A stretch of DNA of 11,702 bases from CAZZHG01 sp964653655 (GTDB lineage: Bacteria; Bdellovibrionota; FAC87; UBA2466): the NCBI GenBank assembly GCA_964653655.1, contig CAZZHG010000122.1, positions 1-11,702 on the forward strand, written 5' to 3'. The notes under the pieces are model-generated. The model ran no database searches. It saw nothing but the letters and a program-made list of their open reading frames with translations, and was not told where the DNA came from. Positions 1 through 7,166 of the stretch are shown in pieces. A program made the translations under genes and the position numbers. The first letter of the stretch is position 1. Each line of letters starts with the position of its first letter.

Positions 1-125
1 CTTCGGATTCGGGACGCTAGCCTGCGAACGGGGTTAACGAGCCGTCGTCAATTGGAGATGACATCGCCGCGTGAGCGCGCCTATTCTGGCCTCGGCACGC
101 AATATGGGAGCTGCGGATGCGCGTT

Positions 126-153
126 TTGTTTCTCCTAACCCTTGGTGTAAATT
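126..153 (+). promoter_or_regulatory. Weak candidate promoter for the ABC operon
   Basis: TTGTTT (126-131) and TAAATT (148-153) lie 16 bp apart and about 30 bp upstream of the first operon gene, so they could be the -35 and -10 boxes of a sigma70-type promoter. Both match the consensus poorly. The imperfect palindrome AATTG-CTAGCT-CAATT (150-165) overlaps the proposed -10 and could be an operator. Nothing else in bases 1-183 is convincing, and no gene is visible there. Confidence 0.22.
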
Positions 154-171
154 GCTAGCTCAATTCGACTC

Positions 172-177
172 GGAGGA
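172..177 (+). promoter_or_regulatory. Shine-Dalgarno site supporting a GTG start
   Basis: GGAGGA sits 6 bases before the GTG at 184 and is nearly a perfect anti-16S match. It decides in favour of GTG as the start of the ABC ATPase, since no ATG is nearby in that frame. Confidence 0.8.
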
Positions 178-183
178 GCACCC

Positions 184-882
184 GTGAGCGCCCTGGTTTC
201 CCTCGTCAACGTAAGCAAAGACTACAAACTCGGAAAAACGGTCGTGCCCGCCTTACACGGGGTGAACCTTACCGTTTCGCCCGGGGATTTCATCTCGGTG
301 GCCGGCCCATCGGGCAGCGGAAAAACCACGCTCCTCAATCTCGTGGGCTGCGTCGATACCAGCACTGGCGGGCAGGTGCTCATCGACGGACAGGACACGA
401 AGAACCTGAAAGAGCGCCAGCTCACCGAGCTGAGACTCAACACGATTGGCTTCATCTTCCAAAGCTTCAACCTGGTGCCGGTGCTAAGCGTTTTCCAGAA
501 CGTGGAATTTCCGATTCTGCTTCAGCGCAAATACTCCTCTCAAGAAAGAGCCCGCCGGGTGAACGAGCTCTTGTCGAAGGTCGGACTCGATTCCCACGCG
601 AGGCACAGGCCCAACGAGCTTTCCGGAGGCCAGCGCCAGCGCGTGGCGATCGCGCGCGCCCTCGTCACCCGGCCCAAGATCGTGCTCGCCGACGAGCCGA
701 CCGCGAACCTCGACTCCAAAACCGGGGAGAACATCATCGACCTCATGCGGGAGATGAATCGGGTCGAGAAAACCACGTTCATTTTCTCCACCCATGACGC
801 GAAGGTCATGGCCCACGCCAACTCCATCGTGAAGCTCGCCGACGGTAGAATCGTCAGCAGCACGAAGGAAGCAAGCGCATGA
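184..882 (+). CDS. ABC transporter ATP-binding protein, LolD/MacB type
   Basis: Cytoplasmic ATPase subunit (232 aa) that powers the two permeases encoded immediately downstream. All nucleotide-binding motifs are intact: Walker A GPSGSGKTT (41-49), Q-loop Q93, signature LSGGQ (146-150), Walker B IVLADEPT (167-173 region) and H-loop H204. The segment FNLVPVLSVFQNVE after the Q-loop is typical of the LolD/MacB/FtsE branch, which works on lipoproteins or by mechanotransmission rather than by classical small-solute import. Length is normal for the family. The start is GTG with a strong ribosome-binding site. The stop overlaps the next start as ATGA, so translation is coupled to the permease. Substrate cannot be read from this subunit. 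LolD is a reasonable functional analogy, but the two dissimilar permeases argue against calling it the housekeeping lolD. Confidence 0.96.
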   Translation: MSALVSLVNVSKDYKLGKTVVPALHGVNLTVSPGDFISVAGPSGSGKTTLLNLVGCVDTSTGGQVLIDGQDTKNLKERQLTELRLNTIGFIFQSFNLVPVLSVFQNVEFPILLQRKYSSQERARRVNELLSKVGLDSHARHRPNELSGGQRQRVAIARALVTRPKIVLADEPTANLDSKTGENIIDLMREMNRVEKTTFIFSTHDAKVMAHANSIVKLADGRIVSSTKEASA

Positions 883-2975
883 GCGAGCTGAAGCTACTCA
901 TTCAGATCGCGCTGCGAAATCTCTTTTCGAGCTTTCTGAATTTCGTCATCGGCGGCATCGTCCTCATTGGAACGATGCTGTTCGTCGTCGGCGGATCGGT
1001 TCTCAACTCCGTCGACAAAGCGATGAGCCGAAGCATTACGGGCAGCATCGCCGGCCACGTGCAGGTCTATTCGGACGACTCGAAGGACAAGCTCTCGCTC
1101 TTCAGCGACTGGACTCAGCCGGATCTCACCGCCATTCCCGATTTCTCGAAGATCAAAGGACCGGTCGCTTCGGTCGAAAACGTGAAGGCCGTCATCCCCA
1201 TGGGAGTCAGCGGTGCCGCCGTCACCTACGGCAACACCGTGGACCAGGGCTTGGAGAAGTTGCGCAAAGCCATCACGAAGCGGGACGGCGGGGACAACTC
1301 CCCCGAACTCGCGGCGAGGATCGAAAGCCTCACGAGCCATCTGAAGCAGATGATTTCCGTGATCCAGGCGGACTACCGGAAATTCGAGGTCATGTCGTCG
1401 AAAGACGCGGTCGACCCCGAGAGCGTGAAAGCGCTCGAGCGGGCCGCCTCCCCCGAGTTCTGGGCCGGTTTCGGCAAGGATCCCTTGAACCACCTGGAGT
1501 TTCTCGAAAATCGGGTCGCCTACCTGGTCCCGGACGCCGACTACATTTATCTCGCTTACATGGGCACGGATCTCGACGCCTTCCGTGCTTCCTTCGATCG
1601 CCTGCAGCTGGTCGACGGGGAGTTCGTCCCCTCCGGACAGCGGGGCATGATGCTGTCGAAGTACGTTTACGAGGACCAGTTCAAGCTGAAGACCGCGCGC
1701 CGCCTCGACAAGATTCACGAGGCGCTTACGGAAAAAGGCCAGCTCATCGCCAAGGAGCCCGACCTCCAGCTCATGGTGAAGCAGAATCGAACCCAGACCC
1801 GAGAGATTCTGCTTCAACTCGATCCGATGTCCTCGAAGAAAGCCGTCACGGGCCTTCAGGGATTTCTGAATTCCCAGGAGACGGAGCTCACGAAACTTCT
1901 CGACGCCTTCTTCGATACCGACGATACGAGCTTCGCGGGCCGCTACGAGTATTTCTACAAGGACATCGCGCCCCTCGTGGAGCTCTATCGCCTGAAGCCG
2001 GGAGACTTCATCACCATCAAGGCTTTCACGAAGACGGGCTTTCTCCAGTCGGCCAATCTCAAGATCTACGGAACCTTTCATTTCAAAGGCCTCGAGAAGT
2101 CGGGGCTTGCCGGCGCCAAAAGCCTGATGGACCTGATGTCCTTCCGCGATCTGTACGGCTACGTGACGCCGGAAAAGATCGCCGAGACCCAGAAGCTGAA
2201 GGAGGCGACCGGAGTTAAGTTCGTAGACAAAGACAACGCCGAGGCCGAGCTCTTCGGCGGAACCAGCGTCGTCGAACAGGTCAAGGCCAAGCGAATCGAC
2301 GACAACGCGGAACTGGGAAGCCAGCGCGCCGGTGCTTTCAGCCAGGAACGCAATAACCGGGCGTACACCCAGGAAGAGATTGAAGGTGGGGTGGCCCTTA
2401 GCGCCGCCGTCATCCTGAAGGACCCGTCGAAACTGGAAGCCACGATGCAGGAGCTCGAAGCCGTGTCCAAGAGAGATGGGCTGAAGCTTCGGGTAATCGA
2501 CTGGCAGGCGGCCGCCGGAGATCTGGGACAATTCGTCTTCATCGCCAAAGCCGTCCTCTACTTCGCCGTTTTCATTATCTTCATCGTGGCCTTGGTCATC
2601 ATCAACAACGCCGTCATGATGGCGACTCTCCAGCGCGTGCGTGAGATCGGAACCATGCGCGCCATCGGTGCCCAGCGCGGCTTCGTCCTCAAGCTCGTCA
2701 TCGTCGAGACGCTGTTACTTGGTCTGGTCTTCGGACTGATCGGGACCTTCCTCGGAGCGCTTCTGGTGAAGTGGTTCGGCCTCATCGGCATCCCGTCGAT
2801 AAACGAGTTCCTCTACTTCTTCTTTTCGGGCCCCAGGCTTTACGTTGGGCTCGGCATCGGAAGCTTGATTGGGGCTTTCGTCATCATCAGTGTCGTGACC
2901 TCGGTCTCGGCCCTTTACCCGGCCATCGTGGCCACCAGGGTATCGCCCTTACAGGCGATGCAGACGGAGGATTGA
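879..2975 (+). CDS. Large FtsX/MacB-type ABC permease with expanded periplasmic domain
   Basis: Inner-membrane permease of 698 aa with the type VII ABC fold: one N-terminal helix (about 19-42), a periplasmic region (about 43-552), and three C-terminal helices (about 553-583, 604-634, 655-677). The cytoplasmic motif REIGTMRAIGA (about 588-598) between helices 2 and 3 is the hallmark that contacts the ATPase. The protein closes with the family-typical ALYPAIVATRVSPLQAM. Family members are usually around 400 aa, so this one carries roughly 250 extra periplasmic residues, including a helical, charged stretch around residues 125-185 that may form a coiled coil. AAGGA (865-869) lies 9 bases before the ATG. 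It most likely pairs with the 433-aa permease to make an asymmetric heterodimer like LolC/LolE. What the enlarged domain binds is unknown. Confidence 0.93.
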   Translation: MSELKLLIQIALRNLFSSFLNFVIGGIVLIGTMLFVVGGSVLNSVDKAMSRSITGSIAGHVQVYSDDSKDKLSLFSDWTQPDLTAIPDFSKIKGPVASVENVKAVIPMGVSGAAVTYGNTVDQGLEKLRKAITKRDGGDNSPELAARIESLTSHLKQMISVIQADYRKFEVMSSKDAVDPESVKALERAASPEFWAGFGKDPLNHLEFLENRVAYLVPDADYIYLAYMGTDLDAFRASFDRLQLVDGEFVPSGQRGMMLSKYVYEDQFKLKTARRLDKIHEALTEKGQLIAKEPDLQLMVKQNRTQTREILLQLDPMSSKKAVTGLQGFLNSQETELTKLLDAFFDTDDTSFAGRYEYFYKDIAPLVELYRLKPGDFITIKAFTKTGFLQSANLKIYGTFHFKGLEKSGLAGAKSLMDLMSFRDLYGYVTPEKIAETQKLKEATGVKFVDKDNAEAELFGGTSVVEQVKAKRIDDNAELGSQRAGAFSQERNNRAYTQEEIEGGVALSAAVILKDPSKLEATMQELEAVSKRDGLKLRVIDWQAAAGDLGQFVFIAKAVLYFAVFIIFIVALVIINNAVMMATLQRVREIGTMRAIGAQRGFVLKLVIVETLLLGLVFGLIGTFLGALLVKWFGLIGIPSINEFLYFFFSGPRLYVGLGIGSLIGAFVIISVVTSVSALYPAIVATRVSPLQAMQTED

Positions 2976-2978
2976 CCC

Positions 2979-4280
2979 ATGGCCCAACTCTTTCTCATCG
3001 CGCTACGAAATCTGGCTCAGCACAAGAAGCGCACCTGGATGCTCGGAGGCGCCATCGCCGGAGTAAGCGGGCTTCTCGTGTTCTTACTGTGTCTATCGGC
3101 GGGCATCCACGCCACCATGCTGGAGTCGGCGACGACTCTCGGAACGGGTCATCTCAACGTCGGCGGCTTTTATAAGGTGACGGCTGGCCAATCCGCGCCG
3201 GTCATCACCCAGTTCGAGAAGCTCAAGGAAATCGTCGTCAAGACCGTTCCGGACCTCGACTTCGTTTCCGCGCGCGGCCGCGGCTGGGGAAAGCTCGTCG
3301 GCGAAAAAGGATCGATGCAGGTGGCCGTCGGCGGTCTGAACCTGGAACAGGAGCCCACCTTCCGTAGGGTCGTTCAGGCGGTCGAGGGAAAGGTCGAGGA
3401 TCTCAAACAACCCAACTCCATTCTCCTGTTCGAGTCCCAGGCCAAGAAACTTGGAGTCAAGGTCGGTGATTCCATCGTCATTTCGGCGGAAACCACCCGC
3501 GGCGTGAACAACACCATCGACGTGCGGGTCGTCTGCGTCGCCCGCGACTTCGGCTTGCTCAGCCAGTGGAACGTCTTCGTGCCCGACGACAGCGTCCGGC
3601 AGCTCGGCCAGCTCAACTCCGAGACCACGGGCGCGCTCCACGTCTACCTCAAGGACATACGCAAGATCCCCCAAACGATGGCCGATCTTCGCAAAGCCTT
3701 CACCGACGCCGGCTACCTTCTAATGGACCGGGAGGCGAAGGCCTTCTGGCAGAAATTCGAGAGCGTGAACCGCGAGGATTGGACCGGCCAGAAGCTCGAT
3801 TTGACGACGTGGGAAGAGGAGATGTCTTTTCTGCAGTGGATGATCTCCGGAATCGACGGCCTCATGATCGTCCTCACGGTCGTGCTTCTCATAATCATCG
3901 CCATCGGCATCATGAACTCCATGTGGATCGCCATCCGCGAGCGCACCCGGGAAATCGGCACCTTGCGGGCCATCGGCATGCACCGCCGGCGCGTGCTCGC
4001 GATGTTCATGATCGAGGCGTTCACGCTCTCGATGCTCGGCACGGTGGCCGGGGCCATCCTAGGCATGACGCTCGCGGCGATTTTGAATGCGATGCAGATT
4101 CCGGTTCCCGAAGGCGCCCAGATGTTTCTCATGTCGGCGACCTTCCGCACGTCCGTTGACTTTGGTTTGATTCTGGTTGGAATGGCCATCATCACCGCCT
4201 GCACCACGGTGATCGCGATCGTTCCTTCGATCCACGCCGCCCGGCTCAGGCCGATTACGGCGATGTCGCACATAGGTTGA
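2979..4280 (+). CDS. FtsX/MacB-type ABC permease, second subunit
   Basis: Inner-membrane permease of 433 aa, a normal length for the LolC/LolE/MacB family. Helix 1 spans about 20-42, a periplasmic core domain (MacB_PCD-like) follows to about 288, then helices at about 292-316, 340-368 and 395-420. The coupling motif REIGTLRAIGM (about 324-334) matches the one in the larger permease. Both permeases open with an IALRNL segment, which suggests an old duplication. GGAGG (2966-2970) precedes the ATG by 8 bases, and only 3 bases separate it from the previous stop. It is predicted to form, with the 698-aa subunit and the ATPase, one LolCDE-like complex that draws energy from ATP to move a hydrophobic or lipidated cargo out of the inner membrane. 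Confidence 0.94.
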   Translation: MAQLFLIALRNLAQHKKRTWMLGGAIAGVSGLLVFLLCLSAGIHATMLESATTLGTGHLNVGGFYKVTAGQSAPVITQFEKLKEIVVKTVPDLDFVSARGRGWGKLVGEKGSMQVAVGGLNLEQEPTFRRVVQAVEGKVEDLKQPNSILLFESQAKKLGVKVGDSIVISAETTRGVNNTIDVRVVCVARDFGLLSQWNVFVPDDSVRQLGQLNSETTGALHVYLKDIRKIPQTMADLRKAFTDAGYLLMDREAKAFWQKFESVNREDWTGQKLDLTTWEEEMSFLQWMISGIDGLMIVLTVVLLIIIAIGIMNSMWIAIRERTREIGTLRAIGMHRRRVLAMFMIEAFTLSMLGTVAGAILGMTLAAILNAMQIPVPEGAQMFLMSATFRTSVDFGLILVGMAIITACTTVIAIVPSIHAARLRPITAMSHIG

Positions 4281-4282
4281 CC

Positions 4283-5077
4283 ATGAAACGCGCTCTCGCA
4301 ATCGGCTTGGTTCTGATATCGGTTCTCGGTTTCACGGCGGATCCGCCCGCAAAGGCGAAGGAAACGCTTCCAAAGGAGAAGATGGTCGACCTTCTAAAGG
4401 GTATCGACCAGCGCATCAAGAGCCCGGGCGACTACAAAGCACTTTTCTATCTGGAGCAGCGGGAAAAGGATAAGCCCGACGTCGTCCGCGAGGGACTCGC
4501 CTACCGGCGCGATCTCGACGAGAAGCTCGTCATTCTTTTCACCAAGCCCAAGACGGAAGTCGGCAAAGGCTATCTTCGGGTGGACAAGAACCTCTGGTAC
4601 TACGACCCCACGGTCGGAAAGTGGGAGCGGAGAACTGACCGCGAGCGGATCGCCGGCACGGATTCCCGCCGCCAGGATTTCGACCAGTCGAAGCTCGCCG
4701 AAGAGTACGAACCCTCCCTCGAAGGAACGGAGAAGCTAGGCAACTTCGACGTCTGGGTGCTCAAGCTCGAAGCAAAGAAGGGCGTGGACGTCGCCTATCC
4801 CGTCGTGAAGCTATGGGTGGACAAGGCGACCGGCAACGATCTCAAGCGGCAGGATTTCGCTCTGTCGGGACGGCTCATGCGTACCTCTTACGTTCCGAAG
4901 TGGCAGAAAATGTTCAGCGAGACCAAGAAAGCCGACCTCTGGTACCGTCAGGAGATCCGCATCTTCGACGAAGTCGATAAGGCGAACTCCACGATGGTCC
5001 TAATCAAGTCCATCGACTTGAACGCCCTACCCGAGAACATGTTCACGAAAGCGTGGCTGGAGTCGAAAAGCCGATGA
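4283..5077 (+). CDS. Exported LolA-like outer membrane lipoprotein-sorting protein
   Basis: A 264-aa secreted protein. The first ~19 residues form a signal peptide (KR, hydrophobic core, FTA before D20), and no lipobox cysteine is seen, so a soluble periplasmic product is likely. The body matches the 'outer membrane lipoprotein-sorting protein' group (COG2834, LolA-like): motif GKGYLRVDKNLWYYDP (94-109), then GTDSRRQDF (125-133), KLWVDKATG (176-184) and a C-terminal PENMFTKAWLE. The family fold is an open half-barrel that shields acyl chains. A TTG at 4277 overlapping the upstream stop could add two residues; ATG 4283 is preferred because it begins a standard signal peptide and has AGG 6 bases upstream. 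It sits between the ABC permeases and the outer-membrane barrel, exactly where a periplasmic carrier belongs. Its ligand is unknown. Confidence 0.88.
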   Translation: MKRALAIGLVLISVLGFTADPPAKAKETLPKEKMVDLLKGIDQRIKSPGDYKALFYLEQREKDKPDVVREGLAYRRDLDEKLVILFTKPKTEVGKGYLRVDKNLWYYDPTVGKWERRTDRERIAGTDSRRQDFDQSKLAEEYEPSLEGTEKLGNFDVWVLKLEAKKGVDVAYPVVKLWVDKATGNDLKRQDFALSGRLMRTSYVPKWQKMFSETKKADLWYRQEIRIFDEVDKANSTMVLIKSIDLNALPENMFTKAWLESKSR

Positions 5078-6468
5078 GAGTTTGCTTTCTTTTCCTCCTG
5101 CTCGCGGCCGCTTCCCTTAATGCCGAGGACCGGCCCAGCGAGGATTCCATCTTCGGCGGCGCCACGAACGACAAGCCCAAAGCCGAAACGAAAGATGCTT
5201 TCGCTACCGGCGAGGCCACCGACAACGCCCTTACGGTCGGTGGAAATTACTATCAGCGCCTAATCATCTCCGCGCAGGAAGGAAAAACCCTCGGCAACAC
5301 GCCGCTTTCCCTTCCCCTGCAGTTCGACGGCTTTCTTGACGCTCGGCCGAGCGACCGGGTCCGGGGTTTTATCGACGGACGGCTCTTTTACGATGCGAGC
5401 CAGGGCTCGGCATCGGCCGGAAGTTTCCAGTTTTCTTCCGTGTCGACCATCGCGACGGCTGCCGCCGCTGGGGCGAGTAATCCCCTCGTGGTACTCGATC
5501 AGGCCTGGCTGAAGTTCGACATCGACCGCAAAGTGTTCATCACGGCGGGAAAGCAACATGTGAAGTGGGGCTCGGCCCGCTTCTGGAACCCGACGGATTT
5601 CCTGCACACCCAGCGACGCGATCCGCTCTCTCCGACGGACCTCCGCCTGGGCAACTCGATGATCAAGCTTGCCGTGCCTTGGGAAAGCCTGAAGGCGAAC
5701 TTTTACGGTGTAATTCTCTTCGACAATCCCAATCCCGCCGACTCGCTTTCCAAGCTGGGCATCGCCCTCAGAGCCGAAAAAGTTTTCGGAAACACGGAAG
5801 TCGGCATGGAGTTCATTTCCCGAGGCGGCGCGGAACCCGTCGTTGGGCTCGACGTTTCCTCGCCGCTCGGCCCTTTCGACGCTTACCTGGAAGCGGCCCT
5901 GGTTTCCGGAGCCCGGCAATTTTACGTCTCGAAGACGACCACGATTCCGGCGGGGGCCGACATCGACACTCTCGTCGCTACCCCCACCCGAAGCGGTCCT
6001 TTTTATCAGATAGCCGCGGGAATCAACTACTCCTTCGCTTGGAAGGACAACCGGTTGGCCACGGTCGGAGTGGAAGCCTTCTACAACGACATGGGCTACG
6101 ACGATGCGCACGTTTATCCGGCGCTGATTTTCTTCGGAAGCTTTCAGCCTTTTTATACGGCGAGAAAGTACGCCGCCGTCTATCTGACCGCGGAAGGGCC
6201 GGACGAGCAAAAGCGCACGTCCTACACGTTCTCGACGCTCGCGAACCTCTCGGACTCTTCCTTCCTCTCCCGGCTCGATTTCAACTGGCGCATTCTCACT
6301 CATCTTACGTTCGAGTCGTTCATCGGAGTTCACTACGGCACGAGGGGCGGCGAGTTCAGATACGCGCAGGACACTCCGAATCTCGTTTACAAAGGCAACT
6401 CGGTTCCCGCGGTGCAGGTAAACCCCTTTGTCGTCGATTTGGGGATGGGATTGAGACTCGCCTTTTAG
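5074..6468 (+). CDS. Outer-membrane beta-barrel protein linked to the ABC/LolA-like unit
   Basis: A 464-aa exported protein. Residues 1-17 are a signal peptide ending LNA before E18. The mature chain is rich in alternating polar/hydrophobic strands and ends in GLRLAF, a terminal phenylalanine as recognised by the BAM machinery. The segment LDQAWLKFD (141-149) followed by GKQHVKWGSARFWNPTDF (159-176) resembles the conserved 'G-Q...WG...NPTD' core of DUF1302-like and related putative outer-membrane barrels; membership of that exact family is my inference. ATG 5074 overlaps the preceding TGA as ATGA. An upstream in-frame GTG (5053) would spoil the signal peptide and is rejected. The gene position suggests a partner, acceptor or exit channel for the LolA-like protein and the ABC complex. 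Confidence 0.85.
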   Translation: MRVCFLFLLLAAASLNAEDRPSEDSIFGGATNDKPKAETKDAFATGEATDNALTVGGNYYQRLIISAQEGKTLGNTPLSLPLQFDGFLDARPSDRVRGFIDGRLFYDASQGSASAGSFQFSSVSTIATAAAAGASNPLVVLDQAWLKFDIDRKVFITAGKQHVKWGSARFWNPTDFLHTQRRDPLSPTDLRLGNSMIKLAVPWESLKANFYGVILFDNPNPADSLSKLGIALRAEKVFGNTEVGMEFISRGGAEPVVGLDVSSPLGPFDAYLEAALVSGARQFYVSKTTTIPAGADIDTLVATPTRSGPFYQIAAGINYSFAWKDNRLATVGVEAFYNDMGYDDAHVYPALIFFGSFQPFYTARKYAAVYLTAEGPDEQKRTSYTFSTLANLSDSSFLSRLDFNWRILTHLTFESFIGVHYGTRGGEFRYAQDTPNLVYKGNSVPAVQVNPFVVDLGMGLRLAF

Positions 6469-6471
6469 GAG
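6467..6471 (+). promoter_or_regulatory. Shine-Dalgarno site supporting a TTG start
   Basis: AGGAG overlaps the TAG stop of the beta-barrel gene and lies 6 bases before the TTG at 6478. The spacing is ideal, so TTG is preferred over the internal ATGATG some 12 codons further on, which would delete most of the first membrane helix. Confidence 0.75.
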
Positions 6472-6477
6472 ATTCGT

Positions 6478-6858
6478 TTGAAAGAAAAAGGACGCTGGAT
6501 ACTCGCCCTCTTCATGATGGGCGTCGGACTCATGCACTTCATCGACCCGGCTCCCTTCGTAAGGATCGTGCCCGAGTACCTTCCCTTGCCTCTCGCGCTC
6601 GTTTACGTAAGCGGGTTCTTCGAAATTCTCGGAGGCGCGGGGCTTCTCATCCGCCCGGTGAGCCGCGCGGCCGCCTGGGGGCTCATCGCGCTATACATCG
6701 CCGTTTTTCCGGCGAACCTGAACATGGCGCTGAACAAGATTCCGATGGGCGATGCAGTGCTGCCCGATTGGGCGCTTTGGGGGCGTTTGCCGGTACAGCT
6801 TCTGCTCATCTATTGGGCTTGGCACTATACGCGGCCCGTTCCCGAGCCCTCGGCTTGA
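6478..6858 (+). CDS. Small four-helix DoxX-like membrane protein
   Basis: A 126-aa integral membrane protein with four predicted helices (about 7-20, 39-57, 63-79, 99-117). The motifs HFIDPAPFVRIVPEYLPLP (20-38), SGFFEILGGAGLL (45-57) and FPANLNMALN (77-86) match the uncharacterised DoxX-like COG4270 group. Members are small quinol/redox-associated or simply unknown membrane proteins, and no catalytic residues can be assigned. It starts at TTG 6478, 9 bases after the barrel stop, with a strong ribosome-binding site, so it is translated from the same mRNA. It may be a true component of the system or a passenger gene, since relatives are often found in unrelated contexts. The sequence does not tell which. 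Confidence 0.85.
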   Translation: MKEKGRWILALFMMGVGLMHFIDPAPFVRIVPEYLPLPLALVYVSGFFEILGGAGLLIRPVSRAAAWGLIALYIAVFPANLNMALNKIPMGDAVLPDWALWGRLPVQLLLIYWAWHYTRPVPEPSA

Positions 6859-6860
6859 GC

Positions 6861-6961
6861 GTTCACGTCCAGACCCAAGTGCAGACACACCTAAACACCA
6901 CTTTTACCTGAACTTACACGTCGACCTAAACGTGCACCTGAACCCTCACTTGAACTTCCCG
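6861..6961. repeat. Degenerate 6-bp-periodic repeat
   Basis: About 16 consecutive hexamers fit the pattern NNNNAC or NNNCAR, for example CTGAAC, TTACAC, GTCGAC, CTAAAC, GTGCAC, CTGAAC, CCTCAC, TTGAAC at 6908-6955. The first six units (6861-6896) and the rest (from 6902) are out of phase by one base, as if one base had been lost. Read in the repeat phase, the tract spells alternating Leu/Val and Asn/His/Asp/Gln (LNLHVDLNVHLNPHLN). It starts immediately after the DoxX-like gene's stop, in other reading frames than that gene. Confidence 0.7.
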
Positions 6962-6982
6962 ACCACGAAATGATCTTCTTGG

Positions 6983-7019
6983 CGCGAGTCTCGGGATAAC
7001 TTAGTCCGTTGAGACTGCG
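6983..7019. other. Weak hairpin in the intergenic region
   Basis: CGC-g-AGTCTC (6983-6992) can pair with GAGACTGCG (7011-7019), giving nine base pairs with one bulged G and an 18-base loop. It lies about 125 bases downstream of the last operon gene. No U-run follows, so it is not a standard intrinsic terminator, though it could stabilise the 3' end of the operon mRNA. Confidence 0.3.
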
Positions 7020-7032
7020 TCGGAAATTTATT

Positions 7033-7157
7033 CTGTCATCGTAAGGAGCGCAGCGACGGAACGATCTTTGGCCGTCGCACGCTAAACTCAGGCGGTTTTC
7101 GCTATGCCGCGGCCAAAGTTCGTTCCGTTCTCGCTACGCTCGGCCTCACGATGACAG
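7033..7157. repeat. Long imperfect inverted repeat, probable dispersed palindromic element
   Basis: The left arm (7033-7074) begins CTGTCATCGT and ends CTTTGGCCG. The right arm (7110-7157) is its reverse complement, matching at 39 of 42 aligned positions with two 3-base gaps. The loop is 35 bases (7075-7109). The core wording 'GTCATCG...GAGCGCAGCGA...GGAACGATC' resembles short palindromic repeats scattered through intergenic DNA of many environmental bacteria. It contains no reading frame of note and lies just past the 3' end of the minus-strand gene, between converging transcripts, so it could also act as a bidirectional RNA hairpin. Confidence 0.8.
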
Positions 7158-7166
7158 CGCTTCGGG

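Noticed and set aside
58..141. 26-codon frame starting at ATG 58, ending in a Cys-rich CGCAFCFS
   Set aside because: No usable ribosome-binding site (GGAG abuts the ATG), no homology that I recognise, and too short to support alone.
894..2531. Long open frame (545 codons) on the minus strand opposite the large permease
   Set aside because: Product has no recognisable domain or helix pattern, while the plus strand carries an intact permease with conserved motifs; long antisense frames are expected in GC-rich genes.
184..4280. Housekeeping lolCDE or macB locus
   Set aside because: Permeases are strongly unequal in size, no macA-like adaptor is present, ATPase and permease are not fused as in MacB, and the downstream carrier-plus-barrel pair is not part of the usual lolCDE arrangement.
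5260..6911. Long overlapping frames on both strands (5260-6537 minus, 5565-6911 plus) across the beta-barrel gene
   Set aside because: Both give Arg/Gly/Pro-rich low-meaning products typical of shadow frames; the barrel frame has signal peptide, family motif and C-terminal Phe.
6752..6973. Frame reading through the hexamer repeat, giving a Leu-Asn-His-rich C-terminus
   Set aside because: Most of it overlaps the DoxX-like gene in another frame; the repeat does not stay in one frame because of the one-base slip.
7033..7157. Inverted repeat as a standard intrinsic terminator or CRISPR unit
   Set aside because: No U-run follows either arm, the arms are far longer than a terminator stem, and there is only one pair with no regularly spaced repeats.
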